Shown one piece after another: positions 55,050 to 62,274 of a stretch of DNA of 64,000 nt; within the stretch, counting starts at the first letter, position 1, and every line of letters begins with the position of its first letter. Origin of the DNA: Herminiimonas sp. (GTDB lineage Bacteria > Pseudomonadota > Gammaproteobacteria > Burkholderiales > Burkholderiaceae_D). The notes below the pieces were generated by a model that worked only from the letters and a program-made list of their open reading frames with translations, was not told the origin of the DNA and did not search any database. The stretch lies in the NCBI GenBank assembly GCA_014377845.1, contig JACMOV010000150.1:1-64000 (forward strand). Reading direction: 5' to 3'. The translations under genes were made by a program, and so were the position numbers.

Positions 55050-55718
55050 ATGCGGAAGATACGTGGACTCGAGATTTTCACGTTCATGACGATCCTGTCG
55101 ATCGTGGTCGTGCTGGCGCTGCTCACTGACAGGCTCGTGCTGGGCTGGCTGCCACCGGGAGATTTCCGGGGCATCATCCTGTTTCTCGCGGGTGCTTTCC
55201 TTATCTATTGCTACGCGTTTCTCGCATACCGAATCTTCCTGCGCAGTTATCCGTTGCGGGAAGGCGAGATCCTGCCGGGTTCGCGAGACGAATTCGGGTA
55301 TCACGTCTACCTGCTGTTCTATTTGATCCTGTTCTATCCCGTGTTGCGCAGCGGCTCGGTTCCAGTGCCCCTGATGCGGCTGATTTACCAGATCCTCGGC
55401 GCCCGACTGGGCGCCAACACTTACAGCTCTGGCATCATTCTCGATCCGCCACTGATCGAAATTGGCGCCAATTCGATTGTCGGACAGTTTGCATTGCTGG
55501 TGCCGCATGTGATCGAGGGACACAAGCTGGCACATTACAAGATCACCATCGGAAACAACGTCACCGTGGGCGCGCATGCCGTGGTGCTGGCGGGCGTCAC
55601 GATTGGCGACAACGCCATCATCGCGATGGGAGCGATCGTCCCCAAAGGAAGTCAGATCGAACCGAATTCCGTCTGGGGCGGGGTCCCCGCCAAAAAGCTG
55701 CGCGGACCGGACGCTTGA
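55050..55718 (+). CDS. Membrane-anchored hexapeptide-repeat acyltransferase
   Basis: A 222-residue protein with two N-terminal membrane helices (FTFMTILSIVVVLALLTDRLVL and GIILFLAGAFLIYCYAFLAYRIFL) and a third hydrophobic stretch (YHVYLLFYLILFYPVL). A left-handed beta-helix acyltransferase domain follows (IGANSIVGQFALLVPHVIEG, KITIGNNVTVGAHAVVLAGVTIGDNAIIAMGAIVPKGS, then VWGGVPAKKLRG). It resembles O-acetyl or serine acetyltransferase-type LbH enzymes that modify sugars or small amines near the membrane. It is the last plus-strand gene of the cassette, 63 bp after the nitroreductase. Acceptor unknown. Confidence 0.82.
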   Translation: MRKIRGLEIFTFMTILSIVVVLALLTDRLVLGWLPPGDFRGIILFLAGAFLIYCYAFLAYRIFLRSYPLREGEILPGSRDEFGYHVYLLFYLILFYPVLRSGSVPVPLMRLIYQILGARLGANTYSSGIILDPPLIEIGANSIVGQFALLVPHVIEGHKLAHYKITIGNNVTVGAHAVVLAGVTIGDNAIIAMGAIVPKGSQIEPNSVWGGVPAKKLRGPDA

Positions 55719-56005
55719 GTACCCAGCCAGGATAAATTGGGAAATGGATGTAGTCCTGATCAGATGCGGGGCGGGGCTAGGCGGTTGACCCGCCGCAGTG
55801 CGTGCACTGCAAGGGGAGACCAGCGCCGCAGCGCGCCCATTGGGGCCGCAGACATTCACAATTTATCTTGGGCGGGTACTTGGACCACGCAAGTTTCATC
55901 GCATTGCGCTGGCACGCCCGCCCGCGCCGTCGCGAAAAGCCTGCCATCGCGCCGGCGACATTGCTCTGCATCCTGCGATGCCGCGCGCCGTTCGTGACTT
56001 ATCCT
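55719..56005. other. Gap between the LbH gene and the first pepA-like gene
   Basis: 287 bp between convergent genes. No gene, intrinsic terminator with a T-run, or repeat was recognised. Short GC-rich inverted segments near 55778-55797 may form weak hairpins. Confidence 0.3.
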
Positions 56006-56980
56006 TTAACTCTGATTCTTCTTGCGGGAAATGCCGAACAGTCCCAGCAGGCTCAGGCCAAGTCCCAACATTGCCGATGTCGCTGGCTCAGGCACCCGGG
56101 TCGGAACGGAAATCGACTCATTTGCATCTGCCTGCAGCAGGAAATTTGCGCCACCCAGATTCAAGTCACCGTTGACGCTGCCAATCGACGTAGTTGCGTC
56201 GATGCCACCGCCAATGCTGCATTTTGACGTGTCGGTATTGACGCACTTCGATGGATTGACTTGCTTGAACGGATCCACCGCCGAGGTGTTGAAAAACGAA
56301 AAAGCAATTGCGGTTGCCAGATCGAGACTCGGGAAATAGCCGCTGTCGGCGCTATCGATCGTTACCGTCAAGTCGGTCGTGCCGGCGCCGGTCACGGTCT
56401 GCTGCGTGCCCCAGTCATTGGCGCCTGCCTGGTCGAGAAGCACAGGCGTAATGCTGCTCACCTGGAAGTTGCTGGTCGCTTCGCTCGTCACGCGGCCTGA
56501 CAGAATCAATTTGCCGTCGCCGAAGCCGGCCCCGGTCAGGTTGTCGCCAGCACTGGTATTTGCGTAGATCTTGAAATAATTGACCGGGTTGGTCGTGTCA
56601 AGAGCGAAGGTGGCCGTGCCCGGATAGGGCTGGGCACTGATGACGTTCTCGCCGAACCCGGCGACGAAGGTAAAGAAATTGCCGCCCGTGCCGTTTGAAA
56701 AGAGAATGTCGCCGTTCGTGTTTTGCAGCACCTGCAGGTTCGCCTGGTAAAACAGCGTGAAGCCGGTGTTGCCAGTGCCATTGGCTGCGGCATTGATCGC
56801 GGCAGTACCGCCGAAGGCCAGCGCGCTGCCGGGCGCCTGGTCGATTGTCGAGACGCCAGAAATATTACCGCCTGCAAGGCCGGTTGGGCTGAATGTGATA
56901 TCGGTTGCCTGCGCTGCAAGCGGCGCGGCGAGCATGAGCGCGATCGCTGATGAAAGAACTGCTTTATTCCTTAATTTCAT
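56006..56980 (-). CDS. pepA: Flocculation-associated PEP-CTERM protein, PepA-like (copy 1)
   Basis: A 324-residue secreted protein. A signal peptide (AVLSSAIALMLAAPLAAQA) is followed by a beta-rich body and a classical PEP-CTERM tail: the VPEP motif, a hydrophobic helix (MLGLGLSLLGLFGI) and a basic end (SRKKNQS). The tail targets it to exosortase. The body (FSPTGLAGGNISGVSTIDQAPGSAL, FFTFVAGFGE, VNYFKIYANTSAGDNLTG) resembles the flocculation protein PepA of Zoogloea-type bacteria. Two Cys in KCVNTDTSKC may bond. It is a paralogue of the gene at 57409-58383. The symbol pepA here is the floc protein, not leucyl aminopeptidase. CGGAGA precedes the ATG. Confidence 0.8.
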   Translation of the reverse strand: MKLRNKAVLSSAIALMLAAPLAAQATDITFSPTGLAGGNISGVSTIDQAPGSALAFGGTAAINAAANGTGNTGFTLFYQANLQVLQNTNGDILFSNGTGGNFFTFVAGFGENVISAQPYPGTATFALDTTNPVNYFKIYANTSAGDNLTGAGFGDGKLILSGRVTSEATSNFQVSSITPVLLDQAGANDWGTQQTVTGAGTTDLTVTIDSADSGYFPSLDLATAIAFSFFNTSAVDPFKQVNPSKCVNTDTSKCSIGGGIDATTSIGSVNGDLNLGGANFLLQADANESISVPTRVPEPATSAMLGLGLSLLGLFGISRKKNQS

Positions 56981-57046
56981 TATGTTTCTCCGTGACTTAA
57001 CGATGGGACGACGATTGAGAAGAATCCTTCTCTGATCGCCCCTTCA

Positions 57047-57061
57047 GCAGAAAATATGCCA
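57047..57061 (-). promoter_or_regulatory. Sigma54 promoter of pepA-like copy 1
   Basis: Minus-strand TGGCATATTTTCTGC has GG at -24 and GC at -12 with the invariant spacing. It is preceded by TT, matching the wider TTGGCA consensus. It lies 66 bp before the start codon. Confidence 0.85.
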
Positions 57062-57079
57062 ATCGCTATTTTCTTTTAA

Positions 57080-57092
57080 TATCAATGAGTTA
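57080..57092 (-). promoter_or_regulatory. IHF-consensus site upstream of pepA-like copy 1
   Basis: TATCAATGAGTTA on the plus strand fits WATCAA-N4-TTR exactly. It sits 19 bp upstream of the -24 element, the position where IHF bends DNA in other sigma54 promoters. Confidence 0.75.
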
Positions 57093-57133
57093 GAAGAATT
57101 TCTTATAAGAATCTATGAAAAGATCGCACACTA

Positions 57134-57150
57134 TGTAAAGCGCCTCGACA
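57134..57150 (-). promoter_or_regulatory. Candidate activator site (TGT-N11-ACA) upstream of copy 1
   Basis: Minus-strand TGTCGAGGCGCTTTACA shares 13 of 17 bases with the element at the same distance upstream of copy 2. TGT...ACA ends are typical of NtrC/NifA-type activator sites. The protein is not known; PrsR is the natural candidate. Confidence 0.6.
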
Positions 57151-57315
57151 TTCAAAATTCCTCACCAAATTACCTGCGGTCATTTTCTTGGCAATCGTCA
57201 TCTTGCGGGTGAAAACAATCGTCGCGATTAAAACGGGCATCGTCGACCGCAATTGATGTACCAGAGCCTGACAAAACGATCGATCACCCGCTCGCTGCAT
57301 GTCGCAGTCGCAAAC

Positions 57316-57346
57316 AAAAAAGCGAACCGGATCAGGGTTCGCTTTT
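57316..57346 (-). terminator. Intrinsic terminator after pepA-like copy 2
   Basis: An 11-bp stem (AAAAGCGAACC with GGTTCGCTTTT) and seven-base loop with U-run on the minus strand. It lies about 60 bp after the stop of copy 2 and separates it from the regulatory region of copy 1. Confidence 0.9.
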
Positions 57347-57408
57347 GTAGTTGGTACCGGCGCTAGCTTCCCGCCGGAACCGCACCGCTCGTAGAAGCGG
57401 CCAGGTAA

Positions 57409-58383
57409 TTACGCCTGGTTTTTCTTGCGGGAGATACCGAATGCGCCCAGCAGTGCCAGACCAAGGCCCAGCATTGCGGTGGTTGCCGGCTCTGGCACCC
57501 GAGTCGAAAGTGCAACGGACTCGTTCGCGTCAGCTTGCAGCAGGAAATTCGCGCCGCCCAGGAACAGGTCGCCGTTCACGGTCCCGATCGAGGTCGCAGC
57601 ATTGATACCGCCGCCAGCGTTACATTTCGATGTGTCGGTGTTGATGCATTGCGAAGGATCGACTTGTTTGAAAGGATCGACAGCAGACGTGTTGAAGAAT
57701 GAAAAGGCAACCGAGTTGGCCAGATTGAAGTTCGGGAAGTAACCTGCGTTCACCATGTCGATCGTCACTGTCAGATCGGTCGTACCTGCACCGGTCACGG
57801 TCTTCTGACCGGACCAGTTATCCACGCCAGCCTGGTCGAGGAGTACGGGTGTGGTACTGCTCACCTGGAAGTTGCTGGTGGCTTCGTTCGTCACGCGACC
57901 GGAAAGAATCAATGTACCGACACCAAAACCCGAGCCAGTCAGGTTGTTACCGCTACTTGTGTTCGCGTAGATCTTGAAGTAGTTGACTGGGTTGGTCGCG
58001 TCAAGTGCGAACGTTGCGGTGCCTGGATATGGCTGGGCACTGACGACCTTCTCGCCGAAACCGGCGATGAAGGTAAAGTAATGGCCATCCGTACCGTTCG
58101 AAAACTGAATGCCGCCATTCGTATTTTGCAGAACCTGCAGGTTTGCCTGGTAATACAGCGTGAAGCCGGTGTTCGTGCCGCCCGTCGCCGCCGACAGGAT
58201 GGCTGCCGTACCGCCGACTGCCAATGCACTGCCAGGCGCCTGATCGATGGTCGATACACCCGTGATGTTACCGGCGGCTGTACCAGTCGGGCTGAACGTA
58301 AACTCGGTTGCCTGTGCTGCCAGTGGCGCTGCCAGCAGTGCCGAGATTGCTACTGCGAGAAATGCTTTCTTGTTCAATTTCAT
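57409..58383 (-). CDS. pepA: Flocculation-associated PEP-CTERM protein, PepA-like (copy 2)
   Basis: A 324-residue paralogue of the protein at 56006-56980, identical in length and closely similar throughout (FSPTGTAAGNITGVSTIDQAPGSALAVGG, YFTFIAGFGE, VNYFKIYANTSSGNNLTG). Signal peptide (MKLNKKAFLAVAISALLAAPLAAQA), PEP-CTERM tail with VPEP, hydrophobic helix MLGLGLALLGAFGI and SRKKNQA end. The Cys pair is CINTDTSKC. The ATG was chosen because CGGAGA precedes it; an upstream in-frame start lies in the promoter leader. Exported by Sec and presumably cut by an exosortase encoded elsewhere. It likely forms part of the extracellular matrix with exopolysaccharide. Confidence 0.8.
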   Translation of the reverse strand: MKLNKKAFLAVAISALLAAPLAAQATEFTFSPTGTAAGNITGVSTIDQAPGSALAVGGTAAILSAATGGTNTGFTLYYQANLQVLQNTNGGIQFSNGTDGHYFTFIAGFGEKVVSAQPYPGTATFALDATNPVNYFKIYANTSSGNNLTGSGFGVGTLILSGRVTNEATSNFQVSSTTPVLLDQAGVDNWSGQKTVTGAGTTDLTVTIDMVNAGYFPNFNLANSVAFSFFNTSAVDPFKQVDPSQCINTDTSKCNAGGGINAATSIGTVNGDLFLGGANFLLQADANESVALSTRVPEPATTAMLGLGLALLGAFGISRKKNQA

Positions 58384-58452
58384 GATGTATCTCCGGGGTG
58401 TTCGATAAGACTGCGAATTCGAGAATGACTCCTTCTCAGTGCATGACATAGA

Positions 58453-58467
58453 GCATTAAGTATGCCA
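58453..58467 (-). promoter_or_regulatory. Sigma54 promoter of pepA-like copy 2
   Basis: Minus-strand TGGCATACTTAATGC has GG and GC at -24/-12 with exact spacing, preceded by TT. It lies 69 bp before the start codon, nearly the same distance as in copy 1. Confidence 0.87.
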
Positions 58468-58486
58468 ACGGAATTAAATTGATTAA

Positions 58487-58499
58487 TATCAATGTGTTA
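58487..58499 (-). promoter_or_regulatory. IHF-consensus site upstream of pepA-like copy 2
   Basis: TATCAATGTGTTA matches WATCAA-N4-TTR exactly and differs from the copy 1 site by one base in the free positions. It is 20 bp upstream of the -24 element. Confidence 0.77.
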
Positions 58500-58540
58500 T
58501 GCCAAACGAAACTATGTTTTTTTAGGAAATAGCAGGATTG

Positions 58541-58557
58541 TGTAAAGTTTCCCGACA
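58541..58557 (-). promoter_or_regulatory. Candidate activator site (TGT-N11-ACA) upstream of copy 2
   Basis: Minus-strand TGTCGGGAAACTTTACA. The distance to the IHF site is 42 bp, the same as in copy 1. Confidence 0.6.
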
Positions 58558-58638
58558 CGTCTTATGTGCGGCACCGAACATAGGCGATGGCCAGAGCACG
58601 ACGGCGCATGCACCGCTGGACGGGGGCGACCGCGGCGC

Positions 58639-59844
58639 CTATCTCGGCAATCCGTCCAAGAATCCGCCGAACGCCGCGTTGAGCGGCTTGCCCCGAATTC
58701 GCTGTCCAATGCTGCGGGCTGCCTCGCGCATCGGCGCGTCGGCGAGCATGGCCTCCACGCGGCCAGCCAACGCCGCATGATCGATACGGTCGGCCCGCAG
58801 GACGCATCCAGCGCCAGCCCGCACCACGCCTTCCATGTTCAGGAACTGGTCCATGTTGCCGGCAATGCCGAGCACCGGGACACCCGCAGCAAGCGCCTGC
58901 TGGCTGGTGGGACTGCCGCCGTTGCAGATCACAAGTTGGGATAAAGCCACTGCAGCATTGCCAGGCACAAAGTCGGAGACGAAGATGCGGGGATGCCGTA
59001 AAGAAGGAAGCGACGCACCGGCACTTGCCACGATCAGATTCATGCCGGCATCGGCGACGGCCTCGAGTACCTTGCGAGCCGTATCCACGGATCCCGAACT
59101 GCCCAGCGTCAGGTAAACGGTGGGCCGGCTGGCATCGATCGCCTTCCATGCATCCGGCACAGACATCGGCGGCGACCAGAGTACCGGACCGAGATGGCAA
59201 TCGGTCGCTGGCAGTCCATCTAGCGGGAACATGTCCGGATCGTCCGCGTAGAGCCTGTGGTCGGCATCGGTATAGATTTTCCGCAGGTCCGACCCGAACG
59301 AGGCCAGGCCGTTTTCCGTGCGCAGCCGGTTCAGCGGGCGGCAATGCAACGGAAACGCCAGCGGCTGGGCCATCTGGAACAGGCTGCGCGCCAGCGCCAC
59401 TGGCACTACCCTGGTCATCGGCAGCACCGGCATCGGAAAGCTGCGGTGCCGGTAATGCGGACTCCAGTACGCATTCGTCACCGCGGCGTAGGGAACGCCG
59501 GCCAGGCGCGCGCCGACCGACAGCGACAGGCGGAAATCGCCGACGATCAGATCGGGTTGAATGCGGTCGATCAGGGCCAGGTCTTCCCGCAGGTAATCGC
59601 GCAGCGTCGCGAGATCGTACACCGGGCTGCCCCGTGCGAGGGACTTCAGGAACTGCGCGCTGCTGATGCTATGAAGCGGCAAGGCCTGGGTTGTGTCCGA
59701 CGCCATGAAGCGGCTGTAGCGCGCGTCACATGCCAGGAAGGACACGTAGCGCTCAGGGTCGAGGGTGGCCGCCAGGGCGATCGGACGGGCGACATGGGCC
59801 AGCGTTACCGCTTCGGCGAAGAACAGGATGCGCCGTTTCGTCAT
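58639..59844 (-). CDS. UDP-glycosyltransferase-like (MGT-type) glycosyltransferase
   Basis: A 401-residue GT1/GT-B-type glycosyltransferase. The N-terminus RRILFFAEAVTLAHVARPIALAATL has the family HVxRxxxL pattern. The C-terminal domain has LTLGSSGSVDTARKVLEAVADAG, VSDFVPGNAAVALSQLVICNGGSPTSQQALAAGVPVLGIAGNMDQFLN, the UDP-sugar binding region (the usual HGGxGT is NGGSPT here). Substrate unknown; secondary metabolite or glycolipid transferases are the closest in type. The chosen ATG (MTKRRIL) has no clear ribosome site, and an ATG four codons upstream is an alternative. It lies directly upstream of pepA-like copy 2 on the same strand. Confidence 0.82.
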   Translation of the reverse strand: MTKRRILFFAEAVTLAHVARPIALAATLDPERYVSFLACDARYSRFMASDTTQALPLHSISSAQFLKSLARGSPVYDLATLRDYLREDLALIDRIQPDLIVGDFRLSLSVGARLAGVPYAAVTNAYWSPHYRHRSFPMPVLPMTRVVPVALARSLFQMAQPLAFPLHCRPLNRLRTENGLASFGSDLRKIYTDADHRLYADDPDMFPLDGLPATDCHLGPVLWSPPMSVPDAWKAIDASRPTVYLTLGSSGSVDTARKVLEAVADAGMNLIVASAGASLPSLRHPRIFVSDFVPGNAAVALSQLVICNGGSPTSQQALAAGVPVLGIAGNMDQFLNMEGVVRAGAGCVLRADRIDHAALAGRVEAMLADAPMREAARSIGQRIRGKPLNAAFGGFLDGLPR

Positions 59845-59942
59845 GGCACCAACCATTGCTGCGTCGGCTTGCTCATCCCTTGAAACCGGAGTGGTCCGCC
59901 ATAGGTTGCGCAGGGCGACGGCGCAGTGACTTTGCGGGGCAG

Positions 59943-59959
59943 TGTAAGATTTTCCGACA
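59943..59959. promoter_or_regulatory. Third copy of the pepA 17-bp activator-type element
   Basis: TGTAAGATTTTCCGACA matches the plus-strand version of the copy 2 element (TGTAAAGTTTCCCGACA) at 14 of 17 positions. It lies about 100 bp upstream of the glycosyltransferase and 120 bp upstream of the ABC ATPase. No IHF site and no convincing sigma54 promoter accompany it, though TGGCGG-N5-CCGC at 59980-59994 is a weak candidate for the ABC operon. Confidence 0.5.
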
Positions 59960-60009
59960 TTCAATTTCGCCACAGCAGGTGGCGGGATTTCCGCATAAAG
60001 AACGATGGG

Positions 60010-60038
60010 CTCACACTGTCTCATATAATGCGTGTGAG
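60010..60038 (+). promoter_or_regulatory. Inverted repeat around a TATAAT hexamer before the ABC operon
   Basis: CTCACAC (60010-60016) and GTGTGAG (60032-60038) flank TATAAT at 60024-60029. A dimeric regulator bound here would cover the -10 element. No clear -35 was found. Confidence 0.45.
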
Positions 60039-60079
60039 TACGATACCGATTGAAGCAAGGCATTACCGGCAAACCATCC

Positions 60080-60847
60080 ATGAGCGTGGCTCCCTCGCAT
60101 ATATCCGCTTCAGCATTGCCCGAAACATCGGCCAGGACGACTGAGCCGGTCATCCTCAATCATGTCAACAAGGCGTACCGACTCGACGCGGTCGACGTAC
60201 CGGCACTCACGGACGTAAACGTGCTGATCCGCCCCGACCGCTTTACGGTGCTGTCCGGCCCATCCGGCAGCGGCAAGACGACCTTGCTGAACCTGATCGG
60301 CTGCATCGACCGGCCAGATACGGGCGAGATCATCGTCGCCGGCCATCCGGTCCAGGGCATGAGCGACGATGCGCTGTCGGACTTCCGCGCGCGGCACATC
60401 GGCTTCATCTTCCAGAACTTCAACCTGTTGCCGATCCTGAACGCTTATGAAAACGTCGAGTATCCGTTGCTGATGGCGGGCATCGGCACGACTGAACGAC
60501 GACAGCGGGTCGAGGGAATCCTGAAGGCGGTCGGACTTTTCGACAGGGCACGCAACCGGCCGGGCCAGCTCTCCGGCGGCCAGCGTCAGCGGGTGGCGAT
60601 CGCACGGGCGCTGGTGCGTGGGCCAAAGCTGATCCTCGCCGATGAGCCGACCGCCAATCTCGACAGCCACACCGGCGCGATGATCATCCGGCTGATGCGC
60701 AAGATGCAGAAGGCTTTCCATGCATCCTTCATTTTTTCATCGCACGACCCGATGGTGCTGGCCGAAGCCGATGATGCCGTCTTCATCAGCGATGGCCGGA
60801 TCGTCTCGATCAAACGCAATGACGACGAGAGCGCCGCGCCACCATGA
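60080..60847 (+). CDS. ABC transporter ATP-binding protein (LolD/MacB type)
   Basis: A 255-residue ATPase: Walker A LSGPSGSGKTTLLNLIG, Q-loop FIFQNFNLLPILNAYENVEYPL, signature LSGGQRQRVAIARALV, Walker B LILADEPTANLD. The pattern of an LNLIGCIDRPDTGEI block is typical of the LolD/MacB/FtsE group. The ATG giving MSVAPSHIS was preferred to a TTG ten codons upstream. It overlaps the permease start by four bases and forms an operon with the LolA-like and OMP-type genes. Confidence 0.92.
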   Translation: MSVAPSHISASALPETSARTTEPVILNHVNKAYRLDAVDVPALTDVNVLIRPDRFTVLSGPSGSGKTTLLNLIGCIDRPDTGEIIVAGHPVQGMSDDALSDFRARHIGFIFQNFNLLPILNAYENVEYPLLMAGIGTTERRQRVEGILKAVGLFDRARNRPGQLSGGQRQRVAIARALVRGPKLILADEPTANLDSHTGAMIIRLMRKMQKAFHASFIFSSHDPMVLAEADDAVFISDGRIVSIKRNDDESAAPP

Positions 60848-62259
60848 ACCGGCTCGCGCTTACCCTTTCTCTAGCGCTGCGCAATTTGCTGCGCAACCGG
60901 CGCCGCTCGCTGACGAGCCTGCTGGCGGTGATGATCGGCGGCTTTTCGCTGCTCCTGTTCGGTGGTTACGTGCGCAACATTACCTACGGGCTGGAGACCG
61001 GCTTCGTCACACAAAGCGGACACTTCCAGATTCAGCGCAAGGACTATTTCCTGTACGGGAATGGCAATCCGGCGGCCTACGGCATCGACGATTATGATGC
61101 GCTCATCGCCGCCGTCAAGGGTGATGCCGCACTCGCGCCGCTGCTCGCGGTCGTGACGCCAACCCTGCAACTGGGCGGCATCGCCGGTAACTTCGCGGCG
61201 GCGGCGTCGCGCACCGTGGTTGGCATGGGCATCGTGGTGGATGACCAGAACCGGATGCGGCTCTGGAACGAATATGCATTTCCGGTGTTGCCTGCGCCGC
61301 TGGCACTGACCGGCACCGCAAGCGATGCGGCCGTGGTCGGCACCGGCGTGGCACGCGCGCTCGACCTGTGCGCGCCGCTCAAGGTCAGCAATTGCAAGCG
61401 CGCTGGCGAACCAGCTGCTCCAACGCCATCCGCGTCAGCCAATGACCTTTTGCCCAACGATATCGCGGCGCTTTCGGCGCAGGAAACGCCGAAAGCACCC
61501 TCCCCCAGCAAGACCCGCATCGAGTTGCTGGCGCCAAATACCCACGGCGCGCCGAACATGGCGCAGCTCAATATCGTGAAGGCCGAGGAACAAGGCGTCA
61601 AGGAGCTCGACGATATCTTCGTCGCCCTGCATCTGTCACAGGCGCAGAAACTCATCTACGGCAACGGCAAGCCGAAAGTCACGGCGATCGAGGTGCAGCT
61701 CAAGAGCACCCATGCGATGCCGGCGGCAGAGACGCTGCTGCGGGACGTGATCGCGAAGTCACCGCAGAAGGATGCGCTCACGATCCTCGATTTCCGCACG
61801 CTCAATCCGTTTTACGAACAAACGATCCGCCTGTTCGACGTGATCTTCGGCTTCATCTCGCTGTTGATCGGAACGATCGTGGTTTTCATGCTCGGCAATA
61901 CGATGAGCATGGCGGTCGTCGAGCGTACGGTCGAGATCGGCACCTTGCGCGCGATCGGTCTGAAGCGGCGCGAGATCCGCAACCTGTTCGTCCTCGAGGG
62001 CTTGCTGCTGGGTCTGATCGGCGCGGTGCTCGGCATCGTCCTGGCGATCCTGGCGGCCAACATCATCAACTGGAGCGGCCTGTCGTGGACGCCGCCGGGG
62101 CGCATCACCGAGGTGCCCCTGACGGTACGGGTCTGGGGGGAATGGACGCTGATCGGGGTCACCGGTTCCGGCCTGATCCTGATCGCCGGCTTGTCCGCAT
62201 GGTGGCCGTCGCAACAGGCAGCCCGCATGAACATCGTCGACGCCTTGCGTCACGTCTGA
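60844..62259 (+). CDS. ABC transporter permease (FtsX/MacB type)
   Basis: A 471-residue inner-membrane permease. One N-terminal helix (SLTSLLAVMIGGFSLLLFGGYV) is followed by a large periplasmic domain (about residues 45-320) and three C-terminal helices (VIFGFISLLIGTIVVFMLG, LLLGLIGAVLGIVLAILAANII, TLIGVTGSGLILIAGLSAWW). The FtsX block ERTVEIGTLRAIGLKRREIRNLFVLEGLLLGLIG is clear. This family moves lipoproteins or other amphiphiles to the outer envelope rather than importing solutes. No homodimer partner gene is seen. Confidence 0.9.
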   Translation: MNRLALTLSLALRNLLRNRRRSLTSLLAVMIGGFSLLLFGGYVRNITYGLETGFVTQSGHFQIQRKDYFLYGNGNPAAYGIDDYDALIAAVKGDAALAPLLAVVTPTLQLGGIAGNFAAAASRTVVGMGIVVDDQNRMRLWNEYAFPVLPAPLALTGTASDAAVVGTGVARALDLCAPLKVSNCKRAGEPAAPTPSASANDLLPNDIAALSAQETPKAPSPSKTRIELLAPNTHGAPNMAQLNIVKAEEQGVKELDDIFVALHLSQAQKLIYGNGKPKVTAIEVQLKSTHAMPAAETLLRDVIAKSPQKDALTILDFRTLNPFYEQTIRLFDVIFGFISLLIGTIVVFMLGNTMSMAVVERTVEIGTLRAIGLKRREIRNLFVLEGLLLGLIGAVLGIVLAILAANIINWSGLSWTPPGRITEVPLTVRVWGEWTLIGVTGSGLILIAGLSAWWPSQQAARMNIVDALRHV

Positions 62260-62274
62260 AGGGAACACAACCTC

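Noticed and set aside
59845..59942. Sigma54 promoter for the glycosyltransferase
   Set aside because: The only TGG-type match (near 59887-59901) lacks the required GC at -12.
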